A DNA stretch of 53,237 bases from an uncultured Fretibacterium sp. Lineage in GTDB: Bacteria > Synergistota > Synergistia > Synergistales > Aminobacteriaceae. The stretch covers positions 1 to 53,237 of the forward strand of contig CAMVMK010000011.1 of assembly GCA_947168585.1 (NCBI GenBank). The letters run 5' to 3'. The translations under genes were made by a program, and so were the position numbers. Under the pieces are notes generated by a model. It was not told the DNA's origin. It ran no database searches and worked only from the letters and a program-made list of their open reading frames with translations. Of this stretch, positions 7,673 to 18,500 are shown piece after piece; positions within the stretch are counted from its first letter, which is position 1; each line of letters starts with the position of its first letter.

Positions 7673-9601
7673 ATGCTTACATATGGATTTAATATATGGA
7701 TAGAAGCTGCCATAATTCCGTTTTTGGCAGTTATGGTGTTTTTTCTTTACGCACGCTACGGAACTAATGCAGAAGTCAACAGGCGTTTCAGAGCCTTGAC
7801 AACTACAACATTTTTAGCGGCTATTCTTGAAGTTGTCTCGACTATGTTAATCGAAGGCTGGGGGCATGAACGGATCGTTAATTTAATAGCCGTTACTGTC
7901 TTTCACGCTGTCGTAAATATAAACGCTTATTATCTTATGCGTTACGTTGAGGCTTATGTAAATGTCAGCGATAAAAAATTTGATAAATTCAACCGCTTTT
8001 TGATGCTTTCAAGTGTAATCATGTTATTTGCGAACACTGTTCCTAAAATCGGAGGATTTTTCTTTATTATTTCGACTGACGGAGCTATGTCTTACGGTGC
8101 TTATAACACATTATGCCGGAGTGTTTACGTAATTTATTTTGTCGTTATGACCTTGTATCTTCAAATGACGAATAAGCAGGCTTATCAGGATAAAAAACAA
8201 TATTTTATTTTTAATTCTTTAGTCGCTTTCTTAGTCGTAGCGAGTTTTGTCCAGTATATGTTCGTCAGAATGGTTTTATTTACATATGCTGCGTACTGTT
8301 TAGTTTTGTTCGTAACGTTCTTTTATTATCAGGCTCCGACTTACAGGCGGATGCACACGGTTGAAAAAGAACTTGAAGATGCCCGCGTACAAGTTGAGCA
8401 GTCGACACGAATAACTAACGCCGCGAATAAAGCTAAAAGTAATTTCTTAGCTAACACTTCCCACGAAATTAGAACGCCCATGAACGCAATTTTAGGAATG
8501 AACGAAATGATTTTGAAAGAGAGCAAAGACTCTGAAATTCATCAGGCCGCCTTAGATATCCGCAAGGCCGGAAATCATTTGCTTTCTATTATTAATAATA
8601 TCTTGGACATTTCTAAAATCGAGTCGGGAAAAATGGAACTTTATCAGGCTGATTATCATCTTTGGCAGCTTTTACGCGACATTGAAGAAAGTCATTTCGA
8701 GATAATTCACGAGAAAAATCTTGAATTTGTTATCGACGTTGATAAATCTATCCCGGAACATCTTTACGGCGATGAAGATAAACTCCGGCAAATTCTCGAT
8801 AATCTAATTGAAAACGCCGTGAAATACACAGAAAAAGGCAGAATTACTCTCAAAGTCAACGGAGTTCTTGAAGTTCATGACAGATTCAAATTAAGAATGT
8901 CCGTTGAAGATACAGGCATAGGAATAAGAAAGCAGGATTTAGGAAAATTATTCCAGTCTTTCGAGCGCGTAAACTTAAACGAAACTCAAAATATTCAGGG
9001 CGCAGGGCTCGGACTTACTCTTGTCCGTTATCTTATTGAATTAATGAGCGGAAAAGTCGGAGCTCAAAGCGAATACGGCAAAGGAAGCGTTTTCACTCTC
9101 GTTGTTCCTCAACTGCTTGCTCAAGAGGGCTTCAGAGGGACTTTTGAAGAATATGAATTAAATTACGCTAAAGAACGCGCCGCCCAAGAAGACGAAGGTA
9201 AATTCATATGCCCGGACGCTGAAATTTTAATTGTCGATGATACTCCGGTTAATTTAGTCGTAGCTAAAGGAATGTTGAAAGATTCTCAGGCAAAAGTTAC
9301 AACCGCCGAGAGCGGTGAAGATTGTCTCGAATTAATTAAGACAAAACACTACGACATAATATTTTTAGATCATAAAATGCCTGGCATGGACGGAATTGAA
9401 ACCCTTAACGCCGCCCGCGAAATGGAAGGCCCTTCACAGCTTTCTAAATATATTGCTTTAACGGCGAACTCTGGAGCAACTCTCCGTGAAGAATATATTT
9501 CAAAGGGATTTAATGATTATCTGCCCAAGCCTATAAAAGCCGACGCTTTGAAAAAAATTCTCTCTAATTATCTGCCGGATAATTTGAAAATTAGAGCGTA
9601 A
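7673..9601 (+). CDS. Membrane hybrid histidine kinase with receiver (paralogue)
   Basis: A 642-aa paralogue of the preceding kinase with the same plan: about seven membrane helices (1-225), HisKA (SHEIRTPMNAILGMNEM), HATPase (N box LDNLIENAVKYTE, DTGIGI, GAGLGL) and a receiver (ILIVDDTPVN, Asp in IIFLDHKMPGMDG). The ATG abuts the previous TAA, so the two are translationally coupled. The membrane halves differ more than the kinase halves, suggesting different signals feeding one output. HPt is again absent. Confidence 0.92.
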   Translation: MLTYGFNIWIEAAIIPFLAVMVFFLYARYGTNAEVNRRFRALTTTTFLAAILEVVSTMLIEGWGHERIVNLIAVTVFHAVVNINAYYLMRYVEAYVNVSDKKFDKFNRFLMLSSVIMLFANTVPKIGGFFFIISTDGAMSYGAYNTLCRSVYVIYFVVMTLYLQMTNKQAYQDKKQYFIFNSLVAFLVVASFVQYMFVRMVLFTYAAYCLVLFVTFFYYQAPTYRRMHTVEKELEDARVQVEQSTRITNAANKAKSNFLANTSHEIRTPMNAILGMNEMILKESKDSEIHQAALDIRKAGNHLLSIINNILDISKIESGKMELYQADYHLWQLLRDIEESHFEIIHEKNLEFVIDVDKSIPEHLYGDEDKLRQILDNLIENAVKYTEKGRITLKVNGVLEVHDRFKLRMSVEDTGIGIRKQDLGKLFQSFERVNLNETQNIQGAGLGLTLVRYLIELMSGKVGAQSEYGKGSVFTLVVPQLLAQEGFRGTFEEYELNYAKERAAQEDEGKFICPDAEILIVDDTPVNLVVAKGMLKDSQAKVTTAESGEDCLELIKTKHYDIIFLDHKMPGMDGIETLNAAREMEGPSQLSKYIALTANSGATLREEYISKGFNDYLPKPIKADALKKILSNYLPDNLKIRA

Positions 9602-9634
9602 TTATTTTATTTCTTTATTAAAGGAAGTGTGTTT

Positions 9635-11299
9635 ATGTTCAATGAAAATAATTGCATGACCCTTGAAAAAATCTCCGCAAATATGCCAGGTGCTTTGCTC
9701 GTTTATAAAAAAAATGAGGGCGAAGAAATTATTTTTGTCAGCCGTGAAATAGTGCGGATTTTCGAGTGCGATTCTATCGAAGATTTCATGAAGTTCACGG
9801 GCGGAAGTTTTTCGACTATCGTTTATCCCGAAGACATAGAAAAAATTGAAGACAGCATTAAGTCTCAAGTTTCAGCGACCGGCGGCTATGATTATATTAT
9901 TTACAGAATAATCACAAAGAACGGTAACATTAAAACCGTCGAAGACTGGGGACACTGCGTCCATGACGATCAGCTCGGCGATTTATATTACGTTTATCTT
10001 CATGATATGGCAATGGGCGAGCCCTTTGAAGATACAGCAAAAATTCATGAATTAATTGACCCTGTTGCAAACGCTACTGACGATTTAACGGGCTTGTTCA
10101 GCATGAACTCATTTAGAAAGCAGGCTCCGAAATTAATCGTAAATCTTTTAACGAGCGGAGAAACTCCTCACTGCGTTTATTTTAATATCAGGAACTTCCG
10201 CACTTATAACGAAATTTACGGCTTGGCCGGAGGCGACAGAATGTTAAAATCTTTCGCAAGGATTTTAATGGACGTTTTCCCGGACAGTCTTTTATCGCGT
10301 TTCGATAAAGATCACTTTGTCGTCATTGCTCCAAGCAAAGATTTACGCGAGAGAATTAACAGAATGAGCGTGAGAATTAATAACTTAAGGCGCGGTGCTG
10401 CTGTCGAAATGAAAGCCGGAGTTTATATCATCAATGACGCAAATCTCGATGTAAGCGTTATATGCGACTGTGCAAGATTTGCCTGCGAGAGCACTAAACA
10501 CGAATACGGCTCAGTTATTCAATTCTATGACGGAAAACTTGACCAGAAAGCTAAACTTCAAAAATATATCATTGAAGCTTTCCCGAAAGCCTTAGAGAAC
10601 GGCGAACTTAAAGTTTATTCACAAAACGTCATCGACATAGACACAGGCAAACCTGCTTCGACGGAAGTTTTCACGCGGTGGGAAGACGCGACGCACGGAA
10701 GATTATCGCCTCTTGAATATATTTACGTCCTTGAAGAAAATCATTTAATTCATAGGCTCGATACTTTTGTAATTCATGAAGTCGCAAAAGAAATTAAACG
10801 CCGTAAAGATTTAGGCAAGGAAGTTGTCCCGGTTTCAATTAACCTTTCCGGCCTTGATTTTGAATTAACTAATGTCGTTCAGGTTATCGAAGACGCTGTG
10901 AGAGAAAATGAAATTTCGCAGGATATGCTGATGTTTGAAATAACTGAAAGTTTAATCGCTGTCGATATGGACTCCATGCAGAGAGAAGCTCATAAATTAC
11001 GCGAACACGGTTTCAAAGTCTGGATGGACGCATTCGGGACGGGCTACTCGTCTTTGAAAGTCTTGAAAGATTTTCCGCTTGACGGTATTAAAATCGACAT
11101 TGACATGATAAAACTCGGCGATAACACTCAACGCGGCGCGGTAATAATCGCGGCAATGATCGACTTAGCTAAAAAATTAGGAATACCGGCTTTAGCTAAG
11201 GGCGTTGAAACTCAAGAGCAGTTAGCATTCCTCAAGAGCGTTGACTGTAATCTTGCTCAAGGATATTTATTCGGTAAGCCTAAGCCGATTAAAGATTAA
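9635..11299 (+). CDS. PAS, degenerate GGDEF, degenerate EAL protein
   Basis: A 554-aa cytosolic protein. A PAS-like domain occupies about 1-125 (FVSREIVRIF, TIVYPEDIEKIE). A GGDEF fold follows (DDLTGLFSMNSF), but the signature loop reads FDKDHF, so cyclase activity is not expected. The EAL domain (about 305-554) keeps E in STEVF, N in SINLSG, EITES and KID, but has DAFGTG where catalytic enzymes have DDFGTG, and AKGVET where they have AEGVET. It may bind cyclic-di-GMP or sense without hydrolysing it (inference). ATG 9635 is preferred over the in-frame GTG at 9629 because AAGGAAG (9621-9627) is correctly spaced for it. It follows the two kinases and overlaps polA by one base. Confidence 0.85.
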   Translation: MFNENNCMTLEKISANMPGALLVYKKNEGEEIIFVSREIVRIFECDSIEDFMKFTGGSFSTIVYPEDIEKIEDSIKSQVSATGGYDYIIYRIITKNGNIKTVEDWGHCVHDDQLGDLYYVYLHDMAMGEPFEDTAKIHELIDPVANATDDLTGLFSMNSFRKQAPKLIVNLLTSGETPHCVYFNIRNFRTYNEIYGLAGGDRMLKSFARILMDVFPDSLLSRFDKDHFVVIAPSKDLRERINRMSVRINNLRRGAAVEMKAGVYIINDANLDVSVICDCARFACESTKHEYGSVIQFYDGKLDQKAKLQKYIIEAFPKALENGELKVYSQNVIDIDTGKPASTEVFTRWEDATHGRLSPLEYIYVLEENHLIHRLDTFVIHEVAKEIKRRKDLGKEVVPVSINLSGLDFELTNVVQVIEDAVRENEISQDMLMFEITESLIAVDMDSMQREAHKLREHGFKVWMDAFGTGYSSLKVLKDFPLDGIKIDIDMIKLGDNTQRGAVIIAAMIDLAKKLGIPALAKGVETQEQLAFLKSVDCNLAQGYLFGKPKPIKD

Positions 11300-13686
11300 T
11301 GAAAATTCTTATTATTGACGGACACGGCCTCGCTCACAGAGGCTTTAGTGCTATGCGCGATAAAAAATTAAACGCTCCTGACGGAACTCCGACTAACATG
11401 ATTTATGTTTTCATGAACATGTTATACAAAGTTCAGAGCGAATATAATCCCGACTGCACTGTCGTAGTCTTTGACGCTGGCGGAAAAACTTTCCGTCATG
11501 AACTTTTGCCGGATTATAAAGAGGGCCGTCCGGCTTTAGATGACGATTTCAAAATTCAGCTGCCTATATTGCAGGATTTATTAAAATTTCACGGGCACGA
11601 AATTATAGCGCGTCAATGTGTCGAAGCTGATGATATTATTGCGTCGCTTTCAAAAATAGCGCAGTCAAAAGGCTATGAAGTTTTAATTTTAACGTCGGAC
11701 AAAGATTTTTTTCAGTTATTAAATCCCGATATAAAAATCATTAGAACTATCAAACAAGGCATCAGCGAAGCAAAACTTTACGACATTGAAGAATTTTTCA
11801 AAGAATTTAATTTTAAGCCGGAGTCTTTTACGGATTATTTAGCGATTTTGGGCGACAAAGTTGACAACATTCCCGGCATTAAAGGCGTAGGAGAAAAAAG
11901 CGCGCTGAAAATTTTGTCGCAGTTTCCGAGCCTCGAAAAAATTTTTGAGAATGTCGAGAGCCTTGACACACGCAACAAAAAAAATTTCTTGGCCTCAGAC
12001 TTAGAGAAAGCCGTTTGGACACGCGATAATTTAATTAAATTTAGATACGATGTTTTTGACGGTGAAGAAAATATTTTAGACGAATGTTTGAATTTTAAGC
12101 CCGACTATGAAAGTGCTTTGAAATTAGCTGAACGTTTAGCTTTGACACGGGTTATAAATCATCTTAAAAAAATTTTAGGAATTGAAGCGGATTTTGAAAT
12201 CGAAACCGAACCGAAATTTTTAGCCCCCGAAGTCAAGAGAAATATTGAGGCTGTTGCTCCCGTCTGTGATTTAATTACAAAAGATTATAAAGCCGAATTA
12301 AAAATCAATCCCGAAAATTTCAGTGATGATAAAAAAATTTGGGATTTCAGGACAGCTTATTATATGCTTCATCCGGACGCGGGCGGTAAAAAATTTCAAA
12401 ATATAATTGACGAGATTAAAACGCCGGAAATTCTTGAAGAAATTTCAGCAAAATTAGAGGGCGAAATTCTTTCATATGAAAATCTCCACGATGTTATGAC
12501 TGAAATAGATCTGCCTTTAATTCCTGTCTTAAATCAAATGGAAAATCGCGGAGTAAGACTCGACCCTAAAAAATTTTCTGACGTTCAAAACGAATTAGAA
12601 GAAAAAATTTTGAGCCTCGAAAAAGAAATCGCTGATAAATCCGGCGCAGATATAAATCTTAAATCGCCTAAACAGGTTTCTTGGCTTTTATTTGAAAAAT
12701 TAGGCTTTACTCCCGAAACTTTGACAAAAGGTCGCAGCTCTTATTCAACTGATGCCGCTGTCCTTGAAAAACTTTCAAAACTTCCTGACGGCCAAGTCCC
12801 AGCTCTTTTACTCGAACACCGCGAATTAACGAAAATGCTCACGGGTTTTGTCGTTCCTTTGCAGGAAGCAGCAGACGGGGACGGAATTATTCATACGACT
12901 TTTTTACCGACTTCAACAGGAACAGGCCGCCTAAGCAGCAAAGACCCTAATCTCCAAAATATTCCGGCTTACGGAAATTGGGCGGAAAAAATTAAATCGG
13001 GTTTAATTCCTGTTAATTCCGAAAATGTTTTCGTGTCAGCTGATTATTCTCAAATTGAATTAAGAGTTTTGGCTCATATGTCGGGCGAAGAAAAATTAAT
13101 TGAGGCTTTCAAAAACGGCCGCGATATTCACACGGAGACAGCCTCATGGGTCTTTGAGACTGCGCCGGAATTAGTTTCGCCGGAATTAAGACGCGCCGCT
13201 AAAATGATTAATTTCGGATTAATTTACGGCATGAGTTCATTCGGACTTGCTGAAAGACTCGGAATTGCGCGCGGAGAAGCCTCGAAAATCATAAAAAAAT
13301 ATTTTGCAGCTCTGCCGGGTATTCAAGAATTTTTAGACTCGACCGTAGAAATTTCTAAACATCGCGGATATTCAGAAACTTTAGCCGGACGGATCAGACC
13401 CGTTAATGAAATTCCCGTGAGGGGTGCTGCTCTCGACCGTGCTTTGATTAATTCGCCTATTCAAGGCACAGCGGCAGATATAGCACGGCGGGCAATGATT
13501 GAATTTGAAAAAAAATGTCCCGGAAAATTATTTTTGCAGGTTCATGACTCTTTAGTCTGCGAATGTTCAAAGCAGGAAGCTGACGATGTCGCAAAGATTT
13601 TAAGCTCAGTCATGAAGTCTTCGGGCGGCGAAATAACTCATCTTGAAGTTCAAATTAAAACCGGCGGAGCTCTTAATGAAGTTTAA
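11299..13686 (+). CDS. polA: DNA polymerase I, compact form without proofreading domain
   Basis: A 795-aa family A DNA polymerase for repair and Okazaki fragment processing. The 5' nuclease domain spans 1-290 (LIIDGHGLAHRGF, EADDIIA, GDKVDNIPGIKGVG). The polymerase domain spans about 400-795 with motif A (DYSQIELRVLAHMSGE), motif B (RRAAKMINFGLIYGM) and motif C (QVHDSLVCE). Only about 105 residues lie between, against about 190 for the exonuclease domain of the E. coli enzyme, and no DxE or other metal ligands are visible, so 3'-5' proofreading is probably lost. Its ATG shares one base with the stop of the EAL gene. Confidence 0.95.
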   Translation: MKILIIDGHGLAHRGFSAMRDKKLNAPDGTPTNMIYVFMNMLYKVQSEYNPDCTVVVFDAGGKTFRHELLPDYKEGRPALDDDFKIQLPILQDLLKFHGHEIIARQCVEADDIIASLSKIAQSKGYEVLILTSDKDFFQLLNPDIKIIRTIKQGISEAKLYDIEEFFKEFNFKPESFTDYLAILGDKVDNIPGIKGVGEKSALKILSQFPSLEKIFENVESLDTRNKKNFLASDLEKAVWTRDNLIKFRYDVFDGEENILDECLNFKPDYESALKLAERLALTRVINHLKKILGIEADFEIETEPKFLAPEVKRNIEAVAPVCDLITKDYKAELKINPENFSDDKKIWDFRTAYYMLHPDAGGKKFQNIIDEIKTPEILEEISAKLEGEILSYENLHDVMTEIDLPLIPVLNQMENRGVRLDPKKFSDVQNELEEKILSLEKEIADKSGADINLKSPKQVSWLLFEKLGFTPETLTKGRSSYSTDAAVLEKLSKLPDGQVPALLLEHRELTKMLTGFVVPLQEAADGDGIIHTTFLPTSTGTGRLSSKDPNLQNIPAYGNWAEKIKSGLIPVNSENVFVSADYSQIELRVLAHMSGEEKLIEAFKNGRDIHTETASWVFETAPELVSPELRRAAKMINFGLIYGMSSFGLAERLGIARGEASKIIKKYFAALPGIQEFLDSTVEISKHRGYSETLAGRIRPVNEIPVRGAALDRALINSPIQGTAADIARRAMIEFEKKCPGKLFLQVHDSLVCECSKQEADDVAKILSSVMKSSGGEITHLEVQIKTGGALNEV

Positions 13687-13846
13687 TTTTTAAGTAATTT
13701 GAGTGTGATTATTTTCATAATATGCTAAAATTCTTTTCATAAAAAATACGGAGTTATTTATAGTTAAGAATGACGAAATAAAATCGTTAATTTTGACTTT
13801 GACTCCTTGCCATTAAAAATTAAGAGAGAGAGGGTTTTAATTTATT

Positions 13847-15439
13847 ATGTTAGATTTTCTGCGCAAACAAATGAAATTAGTTATGGCTATTGTCGTCGTT
13901 GCGTTCCTGCTTTCGACGTTCTTTATGTATGAGGGTCGGAGCACACGCCGTTCTCCGTCTGTCAATGAGGACGGAACTATGACAGATTACGAAGTCGCTC
14001 AAATTAACGGCCGTTCCTTTATGCGTTCAGAACTTGAAAACAGAACGAGAAGTTATATAAGCAGCTTAGGAGTAAGAAATGTAGCATCGCTCGACATGGC
14101 TGCAGTTTATCAGACAGTTTTGAATCAGGCTGTTCTTGAGTCTCAGCTTGTTAAAGAAATTGACGAGCAGGGTATCAGAGTTTCAGATGCAGACGCTGAG
14201 CAGGCTATGAAAGTTTATGCCGATACTTATTATCCTACGCGCGAAACTTTTTATCAGGCTCTTGCAAATTCAGGAATTAAAGTCGAGGATTATCAGAGAA
14301 ATTTAGCGCGTCAAATTGCTGTCGACCAGTTAATGACGAAAGCTATCGGAGAAATTGAAATCAGCGAAGATAAAGCCCTTGAGTTTTATGATTCTATGAA
14401 GAAAATTTATTTCACTCAGCCGGAAGGTTTCATGGTTCACATGGCCGACTTCAATAACAGTGCCGATGCGGAAGCATTCAGAGCAAAACTCGTGGCCGGT
14501 GAAAGCTGGGACGTTATAGCTTCAGCTGATAATAAATCGGAGGGTGTTGTGAACATTACTAAAGCTCCCGTTTTCCTGCATTCAAGCACTCTTAAAATGG
14601 GAACGCTCAGCGTTTTAGATTCTCTTGACATTGCAGAGCCGAGCGAAGTTTTCGAGGTTTCAAGCACAGATTTCGGCGTAGGTCTTAAAGCAAGCCGTGT
14701 TGAAGAAACTACGCGCCCTTATTCAGAGGTCAGCGGAGATATTAAATCTCTTTTAACTCAGGAAGAACAGCGTAAGAGACTTGCTGACTATGAAGAAACT
14801 TTGAGAAATAAGGCTCAATTAGTGATTAACGACAAAGATTTATTCACAAGCAAAGCGGTTTCAAAGGACGAAACTCCCGCTCCGGCTATCGAAATTGAAG
14901 AAGTAAAAGAAGATTCAAAGCCGGAAGAAAAAGCCGAAGAAGCAGTTAAGAGTGAAAAGACTGAAACTCCTGAGTCTGCCACTGAAACTAAAACTGAAGA
15001 AGTAAAGCCTGCCGAAGAAGTCAAAGAGCCTGAAACTAAACAGGAAGAAGTAAAGGCCGAAGAAACTCCTGCACCTGTCGAGGAGGTCAAAGAAGAAACT
15101 AAAACCGAAGAGCCTAAAGAAGAAGTAAAAACTGAAGAAGTAAAGGAAGAAACTCCGGCAGTAACGGCTGAATCACCAGAAAAAACAGAAGAAAAAGTCG
15201 AGACTCCTGCGCCCGTTGCTGAACCTGAAGTAAAAGAGGAAGAAGTTAAGGCTGAAGAAACAAAGCCGGAAGCAGCAGCAACGGAAGTAAAAGACTCAGC
15301 AGTTGAAACAGCGGGCGAAGTCAAAGAGGAAGTTAAGGAAGTTAAAGAAGAAATTAAAAACGAAGTCGAAAAGGCTGTCGAAACAATGACAGAGTCTCTC
15401 GATTCTAATAAATTAGAAATTCCTTCAGAAACAAAGTAG
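13847..15439 (+). CDS. SurA/PpiD-like envelope chaperone with Glu/Lys-rich tail
   Basis: A 530-aa protein. Residues 10-27 form an N-terminal membrane anchor (MAIVVVAFLLSTFFM). A SurA/PpiD N-terminal chaperone region follows (about 45-185: VAQINGRSFMRSEL, YQTVLNQAVLESQL), then a poorly conserved parvulin-like region (about 190-310). From about 345 to 520 it is low-complexity, rich in E, K, P, T and V with repeated EEVK and AEET blocks, probably an extended linker facing the periplasm. The peptidyl-prolyl isomerase active site is not convincing, so chaperone function is more likely than isomerase. GAGAGAGAGGG precedes ATG 13847. A strong terminator follows, so it is probably a single-gene unit. 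Confidence 0.8.
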   Translation: MLDFLRKQMKLVMAIVVVAFLLSTFFMYEGRSTRRSPSVNEDGTMTDYEVAQINGRSFMRSELENRTRSYISSLGVRNVASLDMAAVYQTVLNQAVLESQLVKEIDEQGIRVSDADAEQAMKVYADTYYPTRETFYQALANSGIKVEDYQRNLARQIAVDQLMTKAIGEIEISEDKALEFYDSMKKIYFTQPEGFMVHMADFNNSADAEAFRAKLVAGESWDVIASADNKSEGVVNITKAPVFLHSSTLKMGTLSVLDSLDIAEPSEVFEVSSTDFGVGLKASRVEETTRPYSEVSGDIKSLLTQEEQRKRLADYEETLRNKAQLVINDKDLFTSKAVSKDETPAPAIEIEEVKEDSKPEEKAEEAVKSEKTETPESATETKTEEVKPAEEVKEPETKQEEVKAEETPAPVEEVKEETKTEEPKEEVKTEEVKEETPAVTAESPEKTEEKVETPAPVAEPEVKEEEVKAEETKPEAAATEVKDSAVETAGEVKEEVKEVKEEIKNEVEKAVETMTESLDSNKLEIPSETK

Positions 15440-15470
15440 AAAAAATTTCTTGGGGTTTTTAGGGGATATG

Positions 15471-15506
15471 GGATCGGGATAATAAAAAATCCTGATCCTT
15501 TTTTTT
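15471..15506 (+). terminator. Intrinsic terminator after the SurA-like gene
   Basis: GGATCGGGAT (15471-15480) pairs with ATCCTGATCC (15489-15498) through ten pairs including one G-U, with an 8-base A-rich loop, followed by eight T residues. Confidence 0.92.
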
Positions 15507-15573
15507 ATTTTAATAAATTTCTAATATAATTTATTTTTTTGAAGTTTGTATTTTTGAAAGAAGTGTTTTAAGT

Positions 15574-18500
15574 ATGAAAAAAGTTTTAATAATCGGCTCC
15601 GGTCCTATCGTCATCGGTCAGGCCTGCGAGTTCGATTACTCCGGAACACAAGCCTGCAAAGCCCTGCGTTCTTTAGGCTATAAAATTGTCCTCGTCAATT
15701 CTAATCCCGCAACTATCATGACTGACCCCGAAATGGCAGACATTACTTATATAGAGCCTCTCAATCTTGAAAGACTTGAAGCAATAATCGCGCGCGAACG
15801 TCCTGACGCTTTGCTCCCTAACTTGGGCGGACAGTCGGGATTAAATCTCTGTGCGGAACTTCACAAGGCCGGAATTTTGAAAAAATATAACGTTGAAATT
15901 ATCGGAGTTCAGGCTGACGCTATCGAGCGCGGTGAAGACAGAATAGAATTTAAGAACACTATGAACAAACTCGGAATTGATATGGCGCGTTCAGAAGTTG
16001 CTTATTCTGTCGATGAGGCTCTGAAAATCGCTGAAAAATTAAATTATCCTGTCGTTGTCCGTCCGGCTTACACTATGGGCGGAGCAGGCGGCGGCCTCGT
16101 TTACAACCGCGAAGAATTAAAAACAATCTGCGAGCGCGGTCTTCAGGCGAGTATAGTCCATCAGGTTTTAATTGAAGAATCTGTTTCAGGCTGGGAAGAA
16201 TTAGAACTTGAAGTTGTCCGCGACAAAGATAACAACATGATAACGGTCTGCTTTATTGAGAACGTTGACCCTATGGGAGTTCACACCGGCGACTCTTTCT
16301 GCGTTGCTCCTATGCTTACGATTTCGGAAAATTTGCAGAAAAAACTGCAGGAAATGGCCTATAAAATCGTTGAACATATCGGCGTTATCGGCGGTACTAA
16401 CGTTCAATTTGCCCATGATCCTAAAACAGATAGAGTTATCGTAATTGAAATTAATCCGAGAACTTCACGCTCTTCGGCTCTTGCTTCAAAGGCTACGGGC
16501 TTCCCGATTGCTTTAGTGTCGGCAAAACTTGCGGCGGGCTTATCACTCAGCGATATTAAATGCGGAAAACATGAAACTCTCGACAAATATAAACCCGGCG
16601 GAGATTATGTCGTTGTAAAATTTGCACGGTGGGCTTTCGAGAAATTCAAAGGCGTTGAAGATAAATTAGGAACTCAAATGCGTGCTGTCGGCGAGGTCAT
16701 GAGCATCGGAAAAAATTTCAAAGAGGCTCTTCAAAAAGCTGTCCGTTCTCTCGAAAAAGATAGATACGGGCTCGGCTTCGTTAAAAATTTCAATGAGCTT
16801 TCAAAGCAGGAATTATTAAAGCTGCTCGAACACCCAAGCAGTGAAAGATATTTCATAATTTACGAGGCTTTAAGAAAAGGCGCGACAATCGAAGAAATTT
16901 TTAATTTGACTCACGTCAAAGAATATTTCTTGACGCAAATTAAAGAATTAGTCGATGAAGAAGAAAAAATTTTGAAGTTCAAAAATTCAAATCTTCCCGA
17001 CGAAATTTTAATTCAGGCCAAACGCGACGGCTTCAGCGATAAATATCTTGCTAAAATTTTAGGCGTTCCTGAAGCAAAAATCAGAGAGCAGCGCGAGAGT
17101 CTTAAAATTTTCGAGACTTGGAGCGGAGTCCACGTCAGCGGCACAGAAAACGGAGCTTATTATTATTCAAGCTATAACGCCCCCGATGTTGTCAATGAAG
17201 TTTCAAACAACAAAAAAATCATGATTTTAGGCGGCGGTCCTAATAGAATAGGTCAGGGAATTGAATTTGATTACTGCTGCGTTCATGCTGCACAGTCGCT
17301 TAAAAAATTAGGCTTTGAAACTATCATGATTAACTGCAACCCCGAAACAGTCTCGACTGATTACGATACTTCAGACAAATTATATTTTGAGCCTTTGACA
17401 CTCGAAGACGTTTTGAGCATTTACAGAGCTGAACAGCCCGTAGGAGTTATCGCTCAATTTGGAGGCCAGACACCGTTAAATTTAGCTTCGGAACTCGAGA
17501 AAAACGGCGTAAAAATTTTAGGAACTTCCCCCGAAATTATAGATTTAGCTGAAGATCGCGGACGCTTCAAAAAAGTCATGGACGATCTGAATATCCCAAT
17601 GCCGGAGTCCGGGACGGCTTCAAACTTAGACGAAGCACGAAAAATCGCAAATAAAATCGGTTATCCCGTAATGGTCAGACCGTCATATGTTTTAGGCGGG
17701 CGCGGAATGGAAATAGTTTATGACGAGGAAAGTTTAGCGCGTTATGTTAATGCCGCTGTAGGAGTTACGCCGGACAGACCGATTTTAATTGACAGATTTT
17801 TGAACCACGCTCTCGAATGTGAAGCTGATGCAATTTGCGACGGTACTCACGCTTATGTCCCTGCCGTAATGGAACATATCGAACTTGCCGGTATTCATTC
17901 TGGAGACTCGGCCTGCGTTCTTCCGTCAAGAAATATTAAGCCCGAAGCCTTAGCAACGATTAAAGACTACACCCGAAAAATCGCGGAAGCTATGCACGTT
18001 GTAGGTTTAATGAATATTCAATACGCTATTGAAAATGAAAAAGTTTTCGTTCTTGAAGCTAATCCGAGAGCCTCGCGTACAGTGCCGTTAGTCTCGAAAG
18101 TCTGCGGAATTAAAATGGTACCGCTCGCAGTCGAAGCTATAACACGCGAATTAACAGGAAGAGAATCTCCGCTTGCGTCATTAGGTGAGAGAAAAATTCC
18201 TTATTACGGAGTTAAAGAGGCTGTGTTCCCGTTCAATATGTTCCAGGAAGTTGACCCTGTTTTAGGGCCTGAGATGAGAAGCACGGGGGAAGTTTTAGGA
18301 CTTGCCTTTGAGCCCGGCGAGGCTTATTTCAAAGCCGAAGAAGCAGCTAACGCTAAACTACCGCTTTCAGGAACTGTTTTAATGTCAATCAGCGACAGAG
18401 ACAAGCCCGAAATTTCAGAAATTGCAAAGAAATTTATTTCAGCAGGTTTTAATATTCTTGCGACTGAAGGAACTTATGAATTTTTGAAAAAATCCGGCAT

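Noticed and set aside
14815-15324. Reverse-strand 169-codon frame rich in Ser, Val and Thr
   Set aside because: It is the antisense of the Glu/Lys-rich tail of the SurA-like gene; the composition is a by-product of GAA/AAA-type codons and no ribosome site is present.
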